64,000 nucleotides of DNA from Parabacteroides acidifaciens (lineage in GTDB: Bacteria; Bacteroidota; Bacteroidia; Bacteroidales; Tannerellaceae), in contig NZ_QREV01000006.1 of the NCBI RefSeq assembly GCF_003363715.1, positions 84,461-148,460 of the forward strand. The letters run 5' to 3'. Under the pieces are notes generated by a model, which was given only the letters and a program-made list of their open reading frames with translations, was not told where the DNA came from and ran no database searches. Shown here in pieces: positions 19,661 through 26,324 of the stretch. Within the stretch, counting starts at the first letter, position 1, and each line of letters starts with the position of its first letter. A program made the position numbers and the translations under genes.

Positions 19661-20074
19661 ATGGAACAACAAGATATACGCTGGAAACAACGTTTTCAGA
19701 ACTTCGACAAAGCTTTCCTCCGGCTAAACGAGGCGATCCGGATCATACGGAATGACCCGGACAATTTCGTCTTGCAAGCCGGACTGGTACAGATCTATGA
19801 GTTCACGTTCGAACTTTCATGGAAAACCCTGAAAGATTATCTGGAAGCGGAAGGATTCACATGTCCCTCCCCGCGCGCCACCTTGCGGCAAGCGTTCCAA
19901 TCCGGTTATATCCGGGACGGCGACATTTGGTTACAAGCCCTGAACGACCGGAATCTGACAACTCATACGTATGACGAGGCAACGGCCCTACTGGTCACGA
20001 ACAATATTCAAACAAAATATTTTCCTCTATTAAAGGAGTTACACGCATGGCTGGAGATACAATCATACGATTAG
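19661..20074 (+). CDS. HEPN-type partner of nucleotidyltransferase (HI0074-like)
   Basis: 137 aa helical protein of the nucleotidyltransferase substrate-binding (HI0074/HEPN) family. FTFELSWKTLKDYLEAEG is the family signature, and the RX4HXY motif of HEPN ribonuclease toxins is present as RNLTTHTY. The following MNT gene overlaps its last 28 bp. In characterised systems the MNT protein AMPylates the tyrosine of this motif and silences the toxin. Gene order here is HEPN first. Confidence 0.87.
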   Translation: MEQQDIRWKQRFQNFDKAFLRLNEAIRIIRNDPDNFVLQAGLVQIYEFTFELSWKTLKDYLEAEGFTCPSPRATLRQAFQSGYIRDGDIWLQALNDRNLTTHTYDEATALLVTNNIQTKYFPLLKELHAWLEIQSYD

Positions 20075-20367
20075 GGCTTACACCCGGTCATAAGGAAATC
20101 ATCAATCGGATCTGTTCCCAATATCCGCACGTCGAGGAAGTTATCGTGTTCGGTTCAAGGGCAAAAGGCAATTACAAGCCAGGTTCGGACATAGACCTTG
20201 CAATCAAAGGCTCTAACTTGACGAGAGAAGACTTGTGTAGCCTCGCAGGAGCATTCGAAGAATCTCTCCTTCCGTTTTTCGTTGACCTTCTCTCCTACTC
20301 ATCCATTACAAACCCCGATTTAAAAGCACATATCGACAGGGTTGGAATAACAATTTACAAACAATAG
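20047..20367 (+). CDS. MNT-type minimal nucleotidyltransferase antitoxin
   Basis: 106 aa with the GSX10DXD signature (GS at VFGSRAKG, then SDIDLA), the AMP-transferring fold of MntA antitoxins. It starts inside the end of the HEPN gene, so translation is coupled. Together they are a compact toxin-antitoxin pair. ybeY follows after 16 bp and may be co-transcribed. Confidence 0.87.
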   Translation: MAGDTIIRLGLTPGHKEIINRICSQYPHVEEVIVFGSRAKGNYKPGSDIDLAIKGSNLTREDLCSLAGAFEESLLPFFVDLLSYSSITNPDLKAHIDRVGITIYKQ

Positions 20368-20383
20368 AAACAACAGGAAACTT

Positions 20384-20806
20384 ATGGCAATAGCATTTTA
20401 CGCGGAAGACACGAAGCTTCCGGCAATCAAAAAGAGAACGGTCAGCAACTGGATCAAGGCAGTAGCCGCCACATACGGGAAAAAAACGGGCGACATCAGC
20501 TATATCTTCTGTTCCGACGAGAAAATCCTGGAAGTAAACCGCCAATACCTCCAGCACGATTATTACACGGATATCATCACCTTCGACTACACCAGCGGGG
20601 ATAAAATCTCCGGCGACCTGTTCATCAGCCTGGACACTGTCCGGACCAACTCCGAAACATTCCATACCGACTACAACGAAGAGCTCCACCGCACCATCAT
20701 CCACGGTATCCTCCACCTCTGCGGCATCAACGACAAAGGTCCGGGAGAACGCGAAATCATGGAGGCAAACGAAGACAAGGCACTGGCAATGCTACCGGAG
20801 GAATGA
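20384..20806 (+). CDS. ybeY: Endoribonuclease YbeY (16S rRNA maturation factor)
   Basis: 140 aa single-strand endoribonuclease needed for 16S rRNA 3'-end processing and ribosome quality control. The zinc motif reads HGILHLCGINDK: two histidines are in place and the usual third His is replaced by Asp, a variation I recall as common in Bacteroidetes. DITFDYT-type strand motif is present upstream. It follows the MNT gene closely, which is an unusual neighbour for this housekeeping enzyme. Confidence 0.92.
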   Translation: MAIAFYAEDTKLPAIKKRTVSNWIKAVAATYGKKTGDISYIFCSDEKILEVNRQYLQHDYYTDIITFDYTSGDKISGDLFISLDTVRTNSETFHTDYNEELHRTIIHGILHLCGINDKGPGEREIMEANEDKALAMLPEE

Positions 20807-20812
20807 AAGGGA

Positions 20813-21315
20813 CTTATTGTATAAAACGCTTTTTTCAGGCTCAAAAGACAGGCGAAACAAAACAAATGTTAATCCGCTTTTTTGACTTCAAAAAGGGACT
20901 TTTTCACCTTTTTTGAGCGTTTGCAGCAATTACGACCGTACTCTTTGCCATTACGACCGTGCTAATGTATAGTGCACTCGGCACCTCGCGAAGATTAGGA
21001 CGGTCGTAATGGCGATTTGGACGGTCGTAATTGGAAAGAGGACCGTTTTAAGGGCAAAAAAGCACCTGAATTTCCTTGGGATATTTGGGACGCCGTCCGT
21101 TTTATTTTCAAATATTCGATTCTCCGGGAGTTAAGCTTTATCACTTTGTCGGTGTTTTCGCTTTTCGGTAATCAAATTGCATACTTTCCTGGACGACCTC
21201 GGCATCTCTTTTCATCTGTTGTCAGACAAAAAAGCTAAAATCGTAAAAAAAGTCAATCCAAAATGAATCAGAATTTCAGACGAAATAGAAAAACAGCCGA
21301 AAAGGGGGGTTATTG
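20813..21315. repeat. 503-bp dispersed non-coding repeat, copy A
   Basis: Nearly identical to 53804-54307 over its whole length. It begins CTTATTGT and ends GGTTATTGT, so TTATTGT bounds both copies. The core has ATTACGACCGT at 20929 and 20950 (21 bp apart) and its reverse complement at 21000 and 21021 (21 bp apart), a symmetric array around a short centre containing GTGCAC. Open frames in the two copies disagree, so it looks non-coding. It fills the gap between ybeY and the small membrane protein gene; I see no other gene there. Confidence 0.9.
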
Positions 21316-21407
21316 TAAAATTTAACAGAATACCCCACCCTTCGAATATCCTGCAATTAGATAAAAAACAAAAGCTAACTATACTAAAGCCTTCTACCCC
21401 ACGTTCT

Positions 21408-21848
21408 ATGAATATAAACATCAAACATATTATTATGAACACATCAATCGCAACAAACCGGATCAAGAGATTTATCAACTCATTCCCTGAAATCTGGTAT
21501 ATCACCCTCTTCTCCCTGCTGGTGATTAGTGATATCGCTTGCCTGTTTACCTCCGGCTGGCATTCCGGAAATACGGTTACCACTCTGGTTTCCCTGGCGA
21601 TCGTTATTTTATTGCTGATGCAACTTTTCCGGAATAATACTTGGAGCCGTTTCCTGCTCGGTACCATTTTTACATTTGGTTCACTATTTATGTTCCTTGC
21701 TTTGCTGTCCGAATATTCCGAGTTTCCATTAGGTACGGAACCGGGCGCAATTACCTTGCTGGCTGTCGGCATTCCGCTAATCGGCTTTTCATTCCTCATG
21801 GGCGGGAAAATGTTATTGAAAGGGATACGTAATATGTATGCTTGCTAA
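21408..21848 (+). CDS. Small four-helix membrane protein, unknown function
   Basis: 146 aa (137 if the in-frame ATG at 21435 is used) with four strongly hydrophobic segments, roughly residues 28-50, 58-76, 83-104 and 112-137. I recognise no family. The last 53 bp of coding sequence are duplicated at 25432-25484, where the rest of the gene is missing. It lies between the 503-bp repeat and the first beta-propeller lipoprotein. Confidence 0.6.
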   Translation: MNINIKHIIMNTSIATNRIKRFINSFPEIWYITLFSLLVISDIACLFTSGWHSGNTVTTLVSLAIVILLLMQLFRNNTWSRFLLGTIFTFGSLFMFLALLSEYSEFPLGTEPGAITLLAVGIPLIGFSFLMGGKMLLKGIRNMYAC

Positions 21849-21870
21849 AAACGAATTGCACAAATACGGC

Positions 21871-21947
21871 TTTCGTAAATTCTGACAGGCATTTCACAAA
21901 ACGGGCAGAATAATACACACCGGGAATCTTCGCTTTTAATATGTTTG
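21871..21947 (+). promoter_or_regulatory. LytTR-type repeat pair and -7 box before propeller lipoprotein 1
   Basis: TTTCGTAAA (21871-21879) and TTTCACAAA (21892-21900) are two 9-bp direct repeats separated by 12 bp, the known geometry of LytTR binding sites. A TATGTTTG -7 box sits at 21940-21947, 39 bp further on. The lone LytTR protein of the same operon is the natural candidate regulator. Confidence 0.5.
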
Positions 21948-21970
21948 TATTTCAAATAACATATTGAAGC

Positions 21971-23221
21971 ATGAAGAATCTCACACTCCTATTAATTATT
22001 TGCTTGCTTACGGCTTGTAATCCCAGCAACCGGAACAGTTACGGCAACTCGTTAAAAGTAATCGATGTAGAAGATGCGTTCCGACATCCGGAAGCTTTCA
22101 CGTTAGCCGATCTTGGAAAAGAACAAAGCTATATTCCCCTCGAGACAACAGACTCTTCTATTGTCGCCATCTCCTCCATTACGGCGATGGTCGTAACAGA
22201 CCGGCATATCCTGATCGGCGCCCGTACAGCTCCAATCAAAGTCTTTGATAAAACGACCGGGCACTATATCGGGCAGATCGGACAAATCGGAAACGGGCCG
22301 GCTGAATATCCGAACGGAACTAATTTCACTACAGACCCGATAACCCGGAAAGTGTACGTTCGTATCTCCCCTTCAAAGCAACAATGTTATGATATCACAG
22401 GCCATTTCCTGAAAACCGTCGAATGGAAAGAAGCTGCCGGGGGCATGATCATCGCCCCCTACTTCCTGGATGATAAAATCTACACATACGTGAATATTCC
22501 AACAGAACAAACCAATAATCTTTCGTATCTTTACGATGCGGATAGTGGGGCTATACAAGATTCCCTGCCTTTGAGATGGGGAGGCGATATCCCTGCCGGG
22601 AAATCGAAGTTGGTAATGCCGCTGGCCGGTGCGGAAATGCTGGGCGGGATGGCTTACATCGTCCAATTTGAGGATAACAGGTGGACATACGGCTCGCAAA
22701 ATAACGCTGCTTACTGGTATCACGACGGAGAGCTGTGCATGAAGGATTTCTTTTGCGACACCCTCTTTACCGTAAAAGGCTTTGACCGGTTGACGCCCCG
22801 GATGGTTTTCAAAATGGGCAGTTCCGGCGGATTCGCCCGCTACGAAAACAGCGATGTAATGGAGGACAAATATATTATCACCCGCTTGATGGAGACAGAG
22901 AATATCATCTATTTCAATTTGTTTAAAGATATGTACAATGTAGACGGCTGGATGAAAGGAGGCAGTAATCCTCCCTATTGCGGAATATACGACAAACGGA
23001 GCGGGCGGACGAAAGTCATGAAATCGGTCCGTATAGAGAGCGACAGGGAAGAGATGCCGGGCTTCGCCATTTACAACATATCGACCGCTGGTGAGCTGAT
23101 CGTATGCTATCAGACGGAAGACCTGATAAATGCACGCGAAAAGATGCCGGAATCCGAACAACCGGCATGGCTGAAACAATTGAAGGAGGACGATAATCCG
23201 GTAATTCTTCTAATTAAATAA
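21971..23221 (+). CDS. Six-bladed beta-propeller lipoprotein (BF3164-like)
   Basis: 416 aa lipoprotein (LLTAC, Cys16) of the 6-bladed beta-propeller family abundant in Bacteroidetes. Features: SYIPLETTDSSIVA after the linker, then repeats such as IKVFDKTTGHYIGQIGQIGNGPAEYP. Likely anchored in the periplasm or outer membrane and used as a binding or signalling module; no enzyme activity is evident. The LytTR gene starts 4 bp after its stop. Confidence 0.85.
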   Translation: MKNLTLLLIICLLTACNPSNRNSYGNSLKVIDVEDAFRHPEAFTLADLGKEQSYIPLETTDSSIVAISSITAMVVTDRHILIGARTAPIKVFDKTTGHYIGQIGQIGNGPAEYPNGTNFTTDPITRKVYVRISPSKQQCYDITGHFLKTVEWKEAAGGMIIAPYFLDDKIYTYVNIPTEQTNNLSYLYDADSGAIQDSLPLRWGGDIPAGKSKLVMPLAGAEMLGGMAYIVQFEDNRWTYGSQNNAAYWYHDGELCMKDFFCDTLFTVKGFDRLTPRMVFKMGSSGGFARYENSDVMEDKYIITRLMETENIIYFNLFKDMYNVDGWMKGGSNPPYCGIYDKRSGRTKVMKSVRIESDREEMPGFAIYNISTAGELIVCYQTEDLINAREKMPESEQPAWLKQLKEDDNPVILLIK

Positions 23222-23225
23222 CAGA

Positions 23226-23582
23226 ATGGCTAAATATCTCATCGTATCCAACAGTTACCAATTGCTGCGAATAACAGCCGACCGAGTCGCTTACATCGCT
23301 TCCGACGGCAGTTATTCGACGTTGAGGCTGATCGGTGGGGAAGAGCATATTTTCTCATTCAACCTCTCTGTTTTTGAGAAGCTGATAGAACAGCAGCTGC
23401 AGGAGGAAGCCGGTATTTTCATCCGGGTCGGCAGAAGCCTGATCATAAACAGTTGTTATATTTACAGTATCAATCTGACAAAACAGGAACTGACATTATC
23501 AGACCTGAAATTCCCGGATAAATTTGTCCTGCAGGTATCCAAAGAGGCGTTGAAATCATTAAAATCAGTAATCGAGATATGA
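23226..23582 (+). CDS. Stand-alone LytTR DNA-binding protein
   Basis: 118 aa consisting of only a LytTR domain: RITADRVAYIASDGSYSTLRL, FIRVGRSLIINSCYIYSI and a final helix. No receiver domain or membrane segment is present, so activity must be set by abundance or a partner. The TonB-domain gene overlaps its stop by 4 bp, so the three-gene operon lipoprotein-LytTR-TonB is translationally coupled. The paired 9-bp repeats upstream of this operon make autoregulation plausible. Confidence 0.88.
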   Translation: MAKYLIVSNSYQLLRITADRVAYIASDGSYSTLRLIGGEEHIFSFNLSVFEKLIEQQLQEEAGIFIRVGRSLIINSCYIYSINLTKQELTLSDLKFPDKFVLQVSKEALKSLKSVIEI

Positions 23583-24100
23583 AAGACGAGATAAACGAAA
23601 ATGAAGTTTACTTCTTAGGGCAGGATCGTCCCATTCCTAAAAACAGCTTTTCGAAATGGAAAGTCGTGATCGGCATGATCGTGATCATCGCTCTTTCAAT
23701 CGCCGGCTCGCTGACATGGAGCTTTCATAAAGGCGGTAAAGCGGTTCCTGTCCTGGAAGGAGAAATACTCGATACGGTTTCTATCCTGCCGCAAGGAAGT
23801 AAAATGCCCCGGTTTAACGGGACAGACGATATGTCCGCGTTCATGGATTGGGTCTGCAAGCACCTCGTTTACCCCAAAGGGGTGGAGACGGAGAAAGAGT
23901 TGGTCGTCGTCAGTTTCATCATCCGGACAGATGGAAAGCTCGGTGGTTTCAACATACGGAAAGCCCCCCGGAACAAAGCCTTCGAGGAAGCTGTCATCAC
24001 CCTGCTCGAACAATCTCCTGAGTGGGAACCGGCGGAACTGCCCAACGGAAAGAAGGTGAATATGAAATATACGCTTCCGGTGCTTTTCAGGAATGAATAA
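23579..24100 (+). CDS. Membrane-anchored TonB C-terminal-domain protein
   Basis: 173 aa with one N-terminal membrane helix (~22-44, VVIGMIVIIALSIAGSL) and a C-terminal TonB-like domain (VVSFIIRTDGKLGGFNIRKA, then LEQSPEWEPAE and a final MKYTLPVLF strand). The Pro-rich spacer of classical TonB is missing, so it may not span the periplasm. Coupled to the LytTR gene by a 4-bp overlap, it could link the inner membrane to an envelope partner such as the propeller lipoprotein. The function is inference. Confidence 0.8.
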   Translation: MKDEINENEVYFLGQDRPIPKNSFSKWKVVIGMIVIIALSIAGSLTWSFHKGGKAVPVLEGEILDTVSILPQGSKMPRFNGTDDMSAFMDWVCKHLVYPKGVETEKELVVVSFIIRTDGKLGGFNIRKAPRNKAFEEAVITLLEQSPEWEPAELPNGKKVNMKYTLPVLFRNE

Positions 24101-24108
24101 AACGCCTG

Positions 24109-24174
24109 TTACTCATCCAAAACCGCCATTTGCTCATTTGCCGGATACCCTCCCGATATTATCACATAGATTTG
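24109..24174 (+). promoter_or_regulatory. LytTR-type repeat pair and -7 box before propeller lipoprotein 2
   Basis: TTACTCATC (24109-24117) and TTGCTCATT (24130-24138) are 12 bp apart. A TAGATTTG -7 box at 24167-24174 follows after 28 bp. A 41-bp stretch here (24105-24145) differs by only 4 bases from 26219-26259 before the LytS-like kinase gene. Confidence 0.6.
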
Positions 24175-24231
24175 AATCTAATCCTGGAAACAGGCAAATA
24201 AGGGATTGGTAACAATAATAAATTATCCGGA

Positions 24232-25395
24232 ATGAAAACTATAACTATTTTCTTTCTATTTATTCTGTTAATAACGACAGGTTGCAAAAGACAGAATCAA
24301 ACGGCAGACGACTTGATCACGGTTGACATCACAAAAAATTCTTATCCCAAAAAGGAACTGATTCTTCAAGATTTCATGGATGTGGAGTATATTCCGCTGG
24401 AAACAAACGATGATTTTGTTAATCAAGGGTTTGTACAGGCTGTAGGCGAAAAATTCATAATAGTGGCAAACTATCGGAAAGACGGAGATATTTTTGTGTA
24501 TGACCGGACGGGAAGAGCCATCCGTAAGATAAACCGCCAAGGGCAAGGAGGAGAAGAATACATATCTTTTACAAGCATTACATTGGATGAGGAAAACAAT
24601 GAAATGTTTCTAAACGATCATTGGGCAAGAAAAATAAAGGTTTATGACTTAGAGGGAAATTTTAAGCGAAGTTTTAAACAGAAGCAGGAAGGTAATACCC
24701 AGTTTTACGGGCAAATATTCAATTATGATAAAGAGAATCTGATTTGTTACGATGAATGTAATGACGATATTCCATTTCTGCTCGTCTCGAAGCAAAATGG
24801 GAGTATAACCAAAGAGATTAAAACTCCATTTAAAGAGAAAAAGCTCTTCTTTCAACTTTTAAGACATGAAAAGGGAACAAGAATGGCCGGGCCTGGTATG
24901 TATAGTAGAATAACTCCCTTTAATGGCAATTGGATTCTGTTAGAACCCTCATCAGATACGATCTACACCTTAATGCCCGATTGCAGTTTGCGTCCATTTA
25001 TCGCACGAACCCCACCCATCCATACCATGGATCCGGGATTCTACCTGGTTTTAAAGTTGGTTTCCAATCGTTATTATTTCATGGAAAGCATAAAGAATGT
25101 ATATGATTTCAGCAAAGAAGAGGGGTTTCCGAGAACGTACCTTGTGTATGATACACAGGAAAAGGATTTCTTTAGGTATATCATATACAATGGCGATTAT
25201 TCTTATAAAAAAGAATTTTATATGTCTATGCTGACCCCTATCAATTCCAAAGGCGAATTATGGGCTACTCTAAACGCTTTCGAACTTTGCAGAGATTATG
25301 AAAAAGGGAAGTTGAAAGGCAAACTGAAAGAAGTCACCGCGACATTGGGAGAGGATGATAATCGGGTAATCATGTTGGTCAAACACAAAAAGTAA
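24232..25395 (+). CDS. Six-bladed beta-propeller lipoprotein (BF3164-like)
   Basis: 387 aa lipoprotein (ITTGC, Cys18) with the family start DVEYIPLETNDDF and blade motifs FVYDRTGRAIRKINRQGQGG and IKVYDLEGNFKRSF. It appears to be a single-gene unit. Its promoter carries almost the same repeat pair as the kinase/LytTR-regulator operon 2 kb downstream, so it is probably a target of that system. The propeller may be an envelope sensor or output component; no ligand can be named. Confidence 0.85.
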   Translation: MKTITIFFLFILLITTGCKRQNQTADDLITVDITKNSYPKKELILQDFMDVEYIPLETNDDFVNQGFVQAVGEKFIIVANYRKDGDIFVYDRTGRAIRKINRQGQGGEEYISFTSITLDEENNEMFLNDHWARKIKVYDLEGNFKRSFKQKQEGNTQFYGQIFNYDKENLICYDECNDDIPFLLVSKQNGSITKEIKTPFKEKKLFFQLLRHEKGTRMAGPGMYSRITPFNGNWILLEPSSDTIYTLMPDCSLRPFIARTPPIHTMDPGFYLVLKLVSNRYYFMESIKNVYDFSKEEGFPRTYLVYDTQEKDFFRYIIYNGDYSYKKEFYMSMLTPINSKGELWATLNAFELCRDYEKGKLKGKLKEVTATLGEDDNRVIMLVKHKK

Positions 25396-25431
25396 CCTCC
25401 AGGTTATATTATTGCTTATCAAATACAGGTA

Positions 25432-25484
25432 TTTTCATTCCTCCTGGGCGGGAAAATGTTATTGAAAGGGGTACGTAATATGTA
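25432..25484 (+). pseudogene. 53-bp remnant of the small membrane protein gene
   Basis: 51 of 53 bases match the 3' coding end at 21786-21838 in the same frame (encodes FSFLLGGKMLLKGVRNMY). Nothing upstream of it matches the rest of that gene. It looks like the scar of a duplication or of unequal recombination across the propeller/LytTR block. Confidence 0.7.
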
Positions 25485-25495
25485 CCTTAGTAAAA

Positions 25496-25879
25496 TCAGG
25501 ACTGAAGTATATTTCTGATTTTTAGTATTGCTAATTTCAATGGAGACAGGCTTTGCTTGACAATTGCAAATATAATTTCTTCATCAACATTGGCATATTC
25601 ATGTGATATAATATTCCGGAGAGCGATCACTTTATGCCAAGGTATTTCAGGATACTCGCATAACAGCTCTCCATTTGTGCACTCATCGATCTTCTTAATA
25701 TTTTCACCAATGATTTGAAGACGCATTACACAGCCATCAAAAATCAAGACATGCTCTGGTGATAGCAAAAAGTCCTCTGCCGATTGGATCGAGTTACTCC
25801 ATTGCATTATCAGATCAATTGACTCGACAATTTGCTCACAACGATCTAAAACTCTGCCCCTATCAAACATAAATGCCAT
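25496..25879 (-). CDS. HepT-like HEPN ribonuclease toxin (DUF86)
   Basis: 127 aa DUF86 protein. The toxin motif RX4HXY is complete (RNIISHEY). LQIIGENIKKI is the usual central helix. The MNT antitoxin gene precedes it and overlaps by 17 bp, the classical mntA-hepT order. Expected activity is RNA cleavage held off by AMPylation of the motif tyrosine. Confidence 0.9.
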   Translation of the reverse strand: MAFMFDRGRVLDRCEQIVESIDLIMQWSNSIQSAEDFLLSPEHVLIFDGCVMRLQIIGENIKKIDECTNGELLCEYPEIPWHKVIALRNIISHEYANVDEEIIFAIVKQSLSPLKLAILKIRNILQS

Positions 25880-26156
25880 CTTTAAGGATATTATTTTTCA
25901 ACGCTGGCCGTAATGAATCTCTTAGCCGAATCAAATCAACTTTACATTTACATAATGACTCTAACAATTCTTTAAGGTCAAAAAGAATGAACGGTTCAAC
26001 CTTTTCAAGCGAAACAAATACATCCAGATCGCTTTCTTCCGTCTGTTCTCCTCTGGCCACAGAGCCAAAAATCCCCAACTCTTTAATACCGAATCGAGGA
26101 CCAAATTCTTTTTTGAATTTAGATAAGATTTCTTTATATTCAGCTATAGACTGCAT
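25863..26156 (-). CDS. MntA-like nucleotidyltransferase antitoxin
   Basis: 97 aa with GSX10DXD (FGSVARGE then SDLDVF), the signature of AMPylating MNT antitoxins. It is first in its operon, with TAACTTTG as -7 box at 26173-26180 only ~17 bp before the ATG. This is the second HEPN/MNT pair in the window, with the opposite gene order to the one at 19.7-20.4 kb. Confidence 0.9.
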   Translation of the reverse strand: MQSIAEYKEILSKFKKEFGPRFGIKELGIFGSVARGEQTEESDLDVFVSLEKVEPFILFDLKELLESLCKCKVDLIRLRDSLRPALKNNILKDGIYV

Positions 26157-26172
26157 AAACCTATCGTTTTTA

Positions 26173-26180
26173 CAAAGTTA
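26173..26180 (-). promoter_or_regulatory. -7 box of the mntA-hepT-like operon
   Basis: TAACTTTG on the minus strand, a perfect TAnnTTTG match, 16 bp from the start codon; the leader would be about 10 nt. Confidence 0.5.
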
Positions 26181-26222
26181 GGAATAAAATCAATAATATG
26201 CAACTATCTTTTATTTCACCTG

Positions 26223-26288
26223 TTACTCATCCAAACCCGTCATCTGCTCATTTACCGGACGGATACTGGTCTTTGCTGAATACATTTG
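26223..26288 (+). promoter_or_regulatory. LytTR-type repeat pair and -7 box before the LytS-like kinase
   Basis: TTACTCATC (26223-26231) and CTGCTCATT (26244-26252), 12 bp apart, then 28 bp to a TACATTTG -7 box (26281-26288). Spacing and sequence copy the promoter at 24109-24174, which suggests autoregulation by the LytTR regulator encoded downstream. Confidence 0.6.
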
Positions 26289-26324
26289 GACTGTAATTAA
26301 ATTATTCATCTTATTTTTACAGTC

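Noticed and set aside
21017..21238. 73-codon frame inside the 503-bp repeat
   Set aside because: Copy B does not keep this frame although the DNA is conserved, so coding is unlikely.
22373..23179. 268-codon frame opposite the propeller lipoprotein
   Set aside because: Antisense shadow; the forward gene has a lipoprotein signal and propeller motifs.
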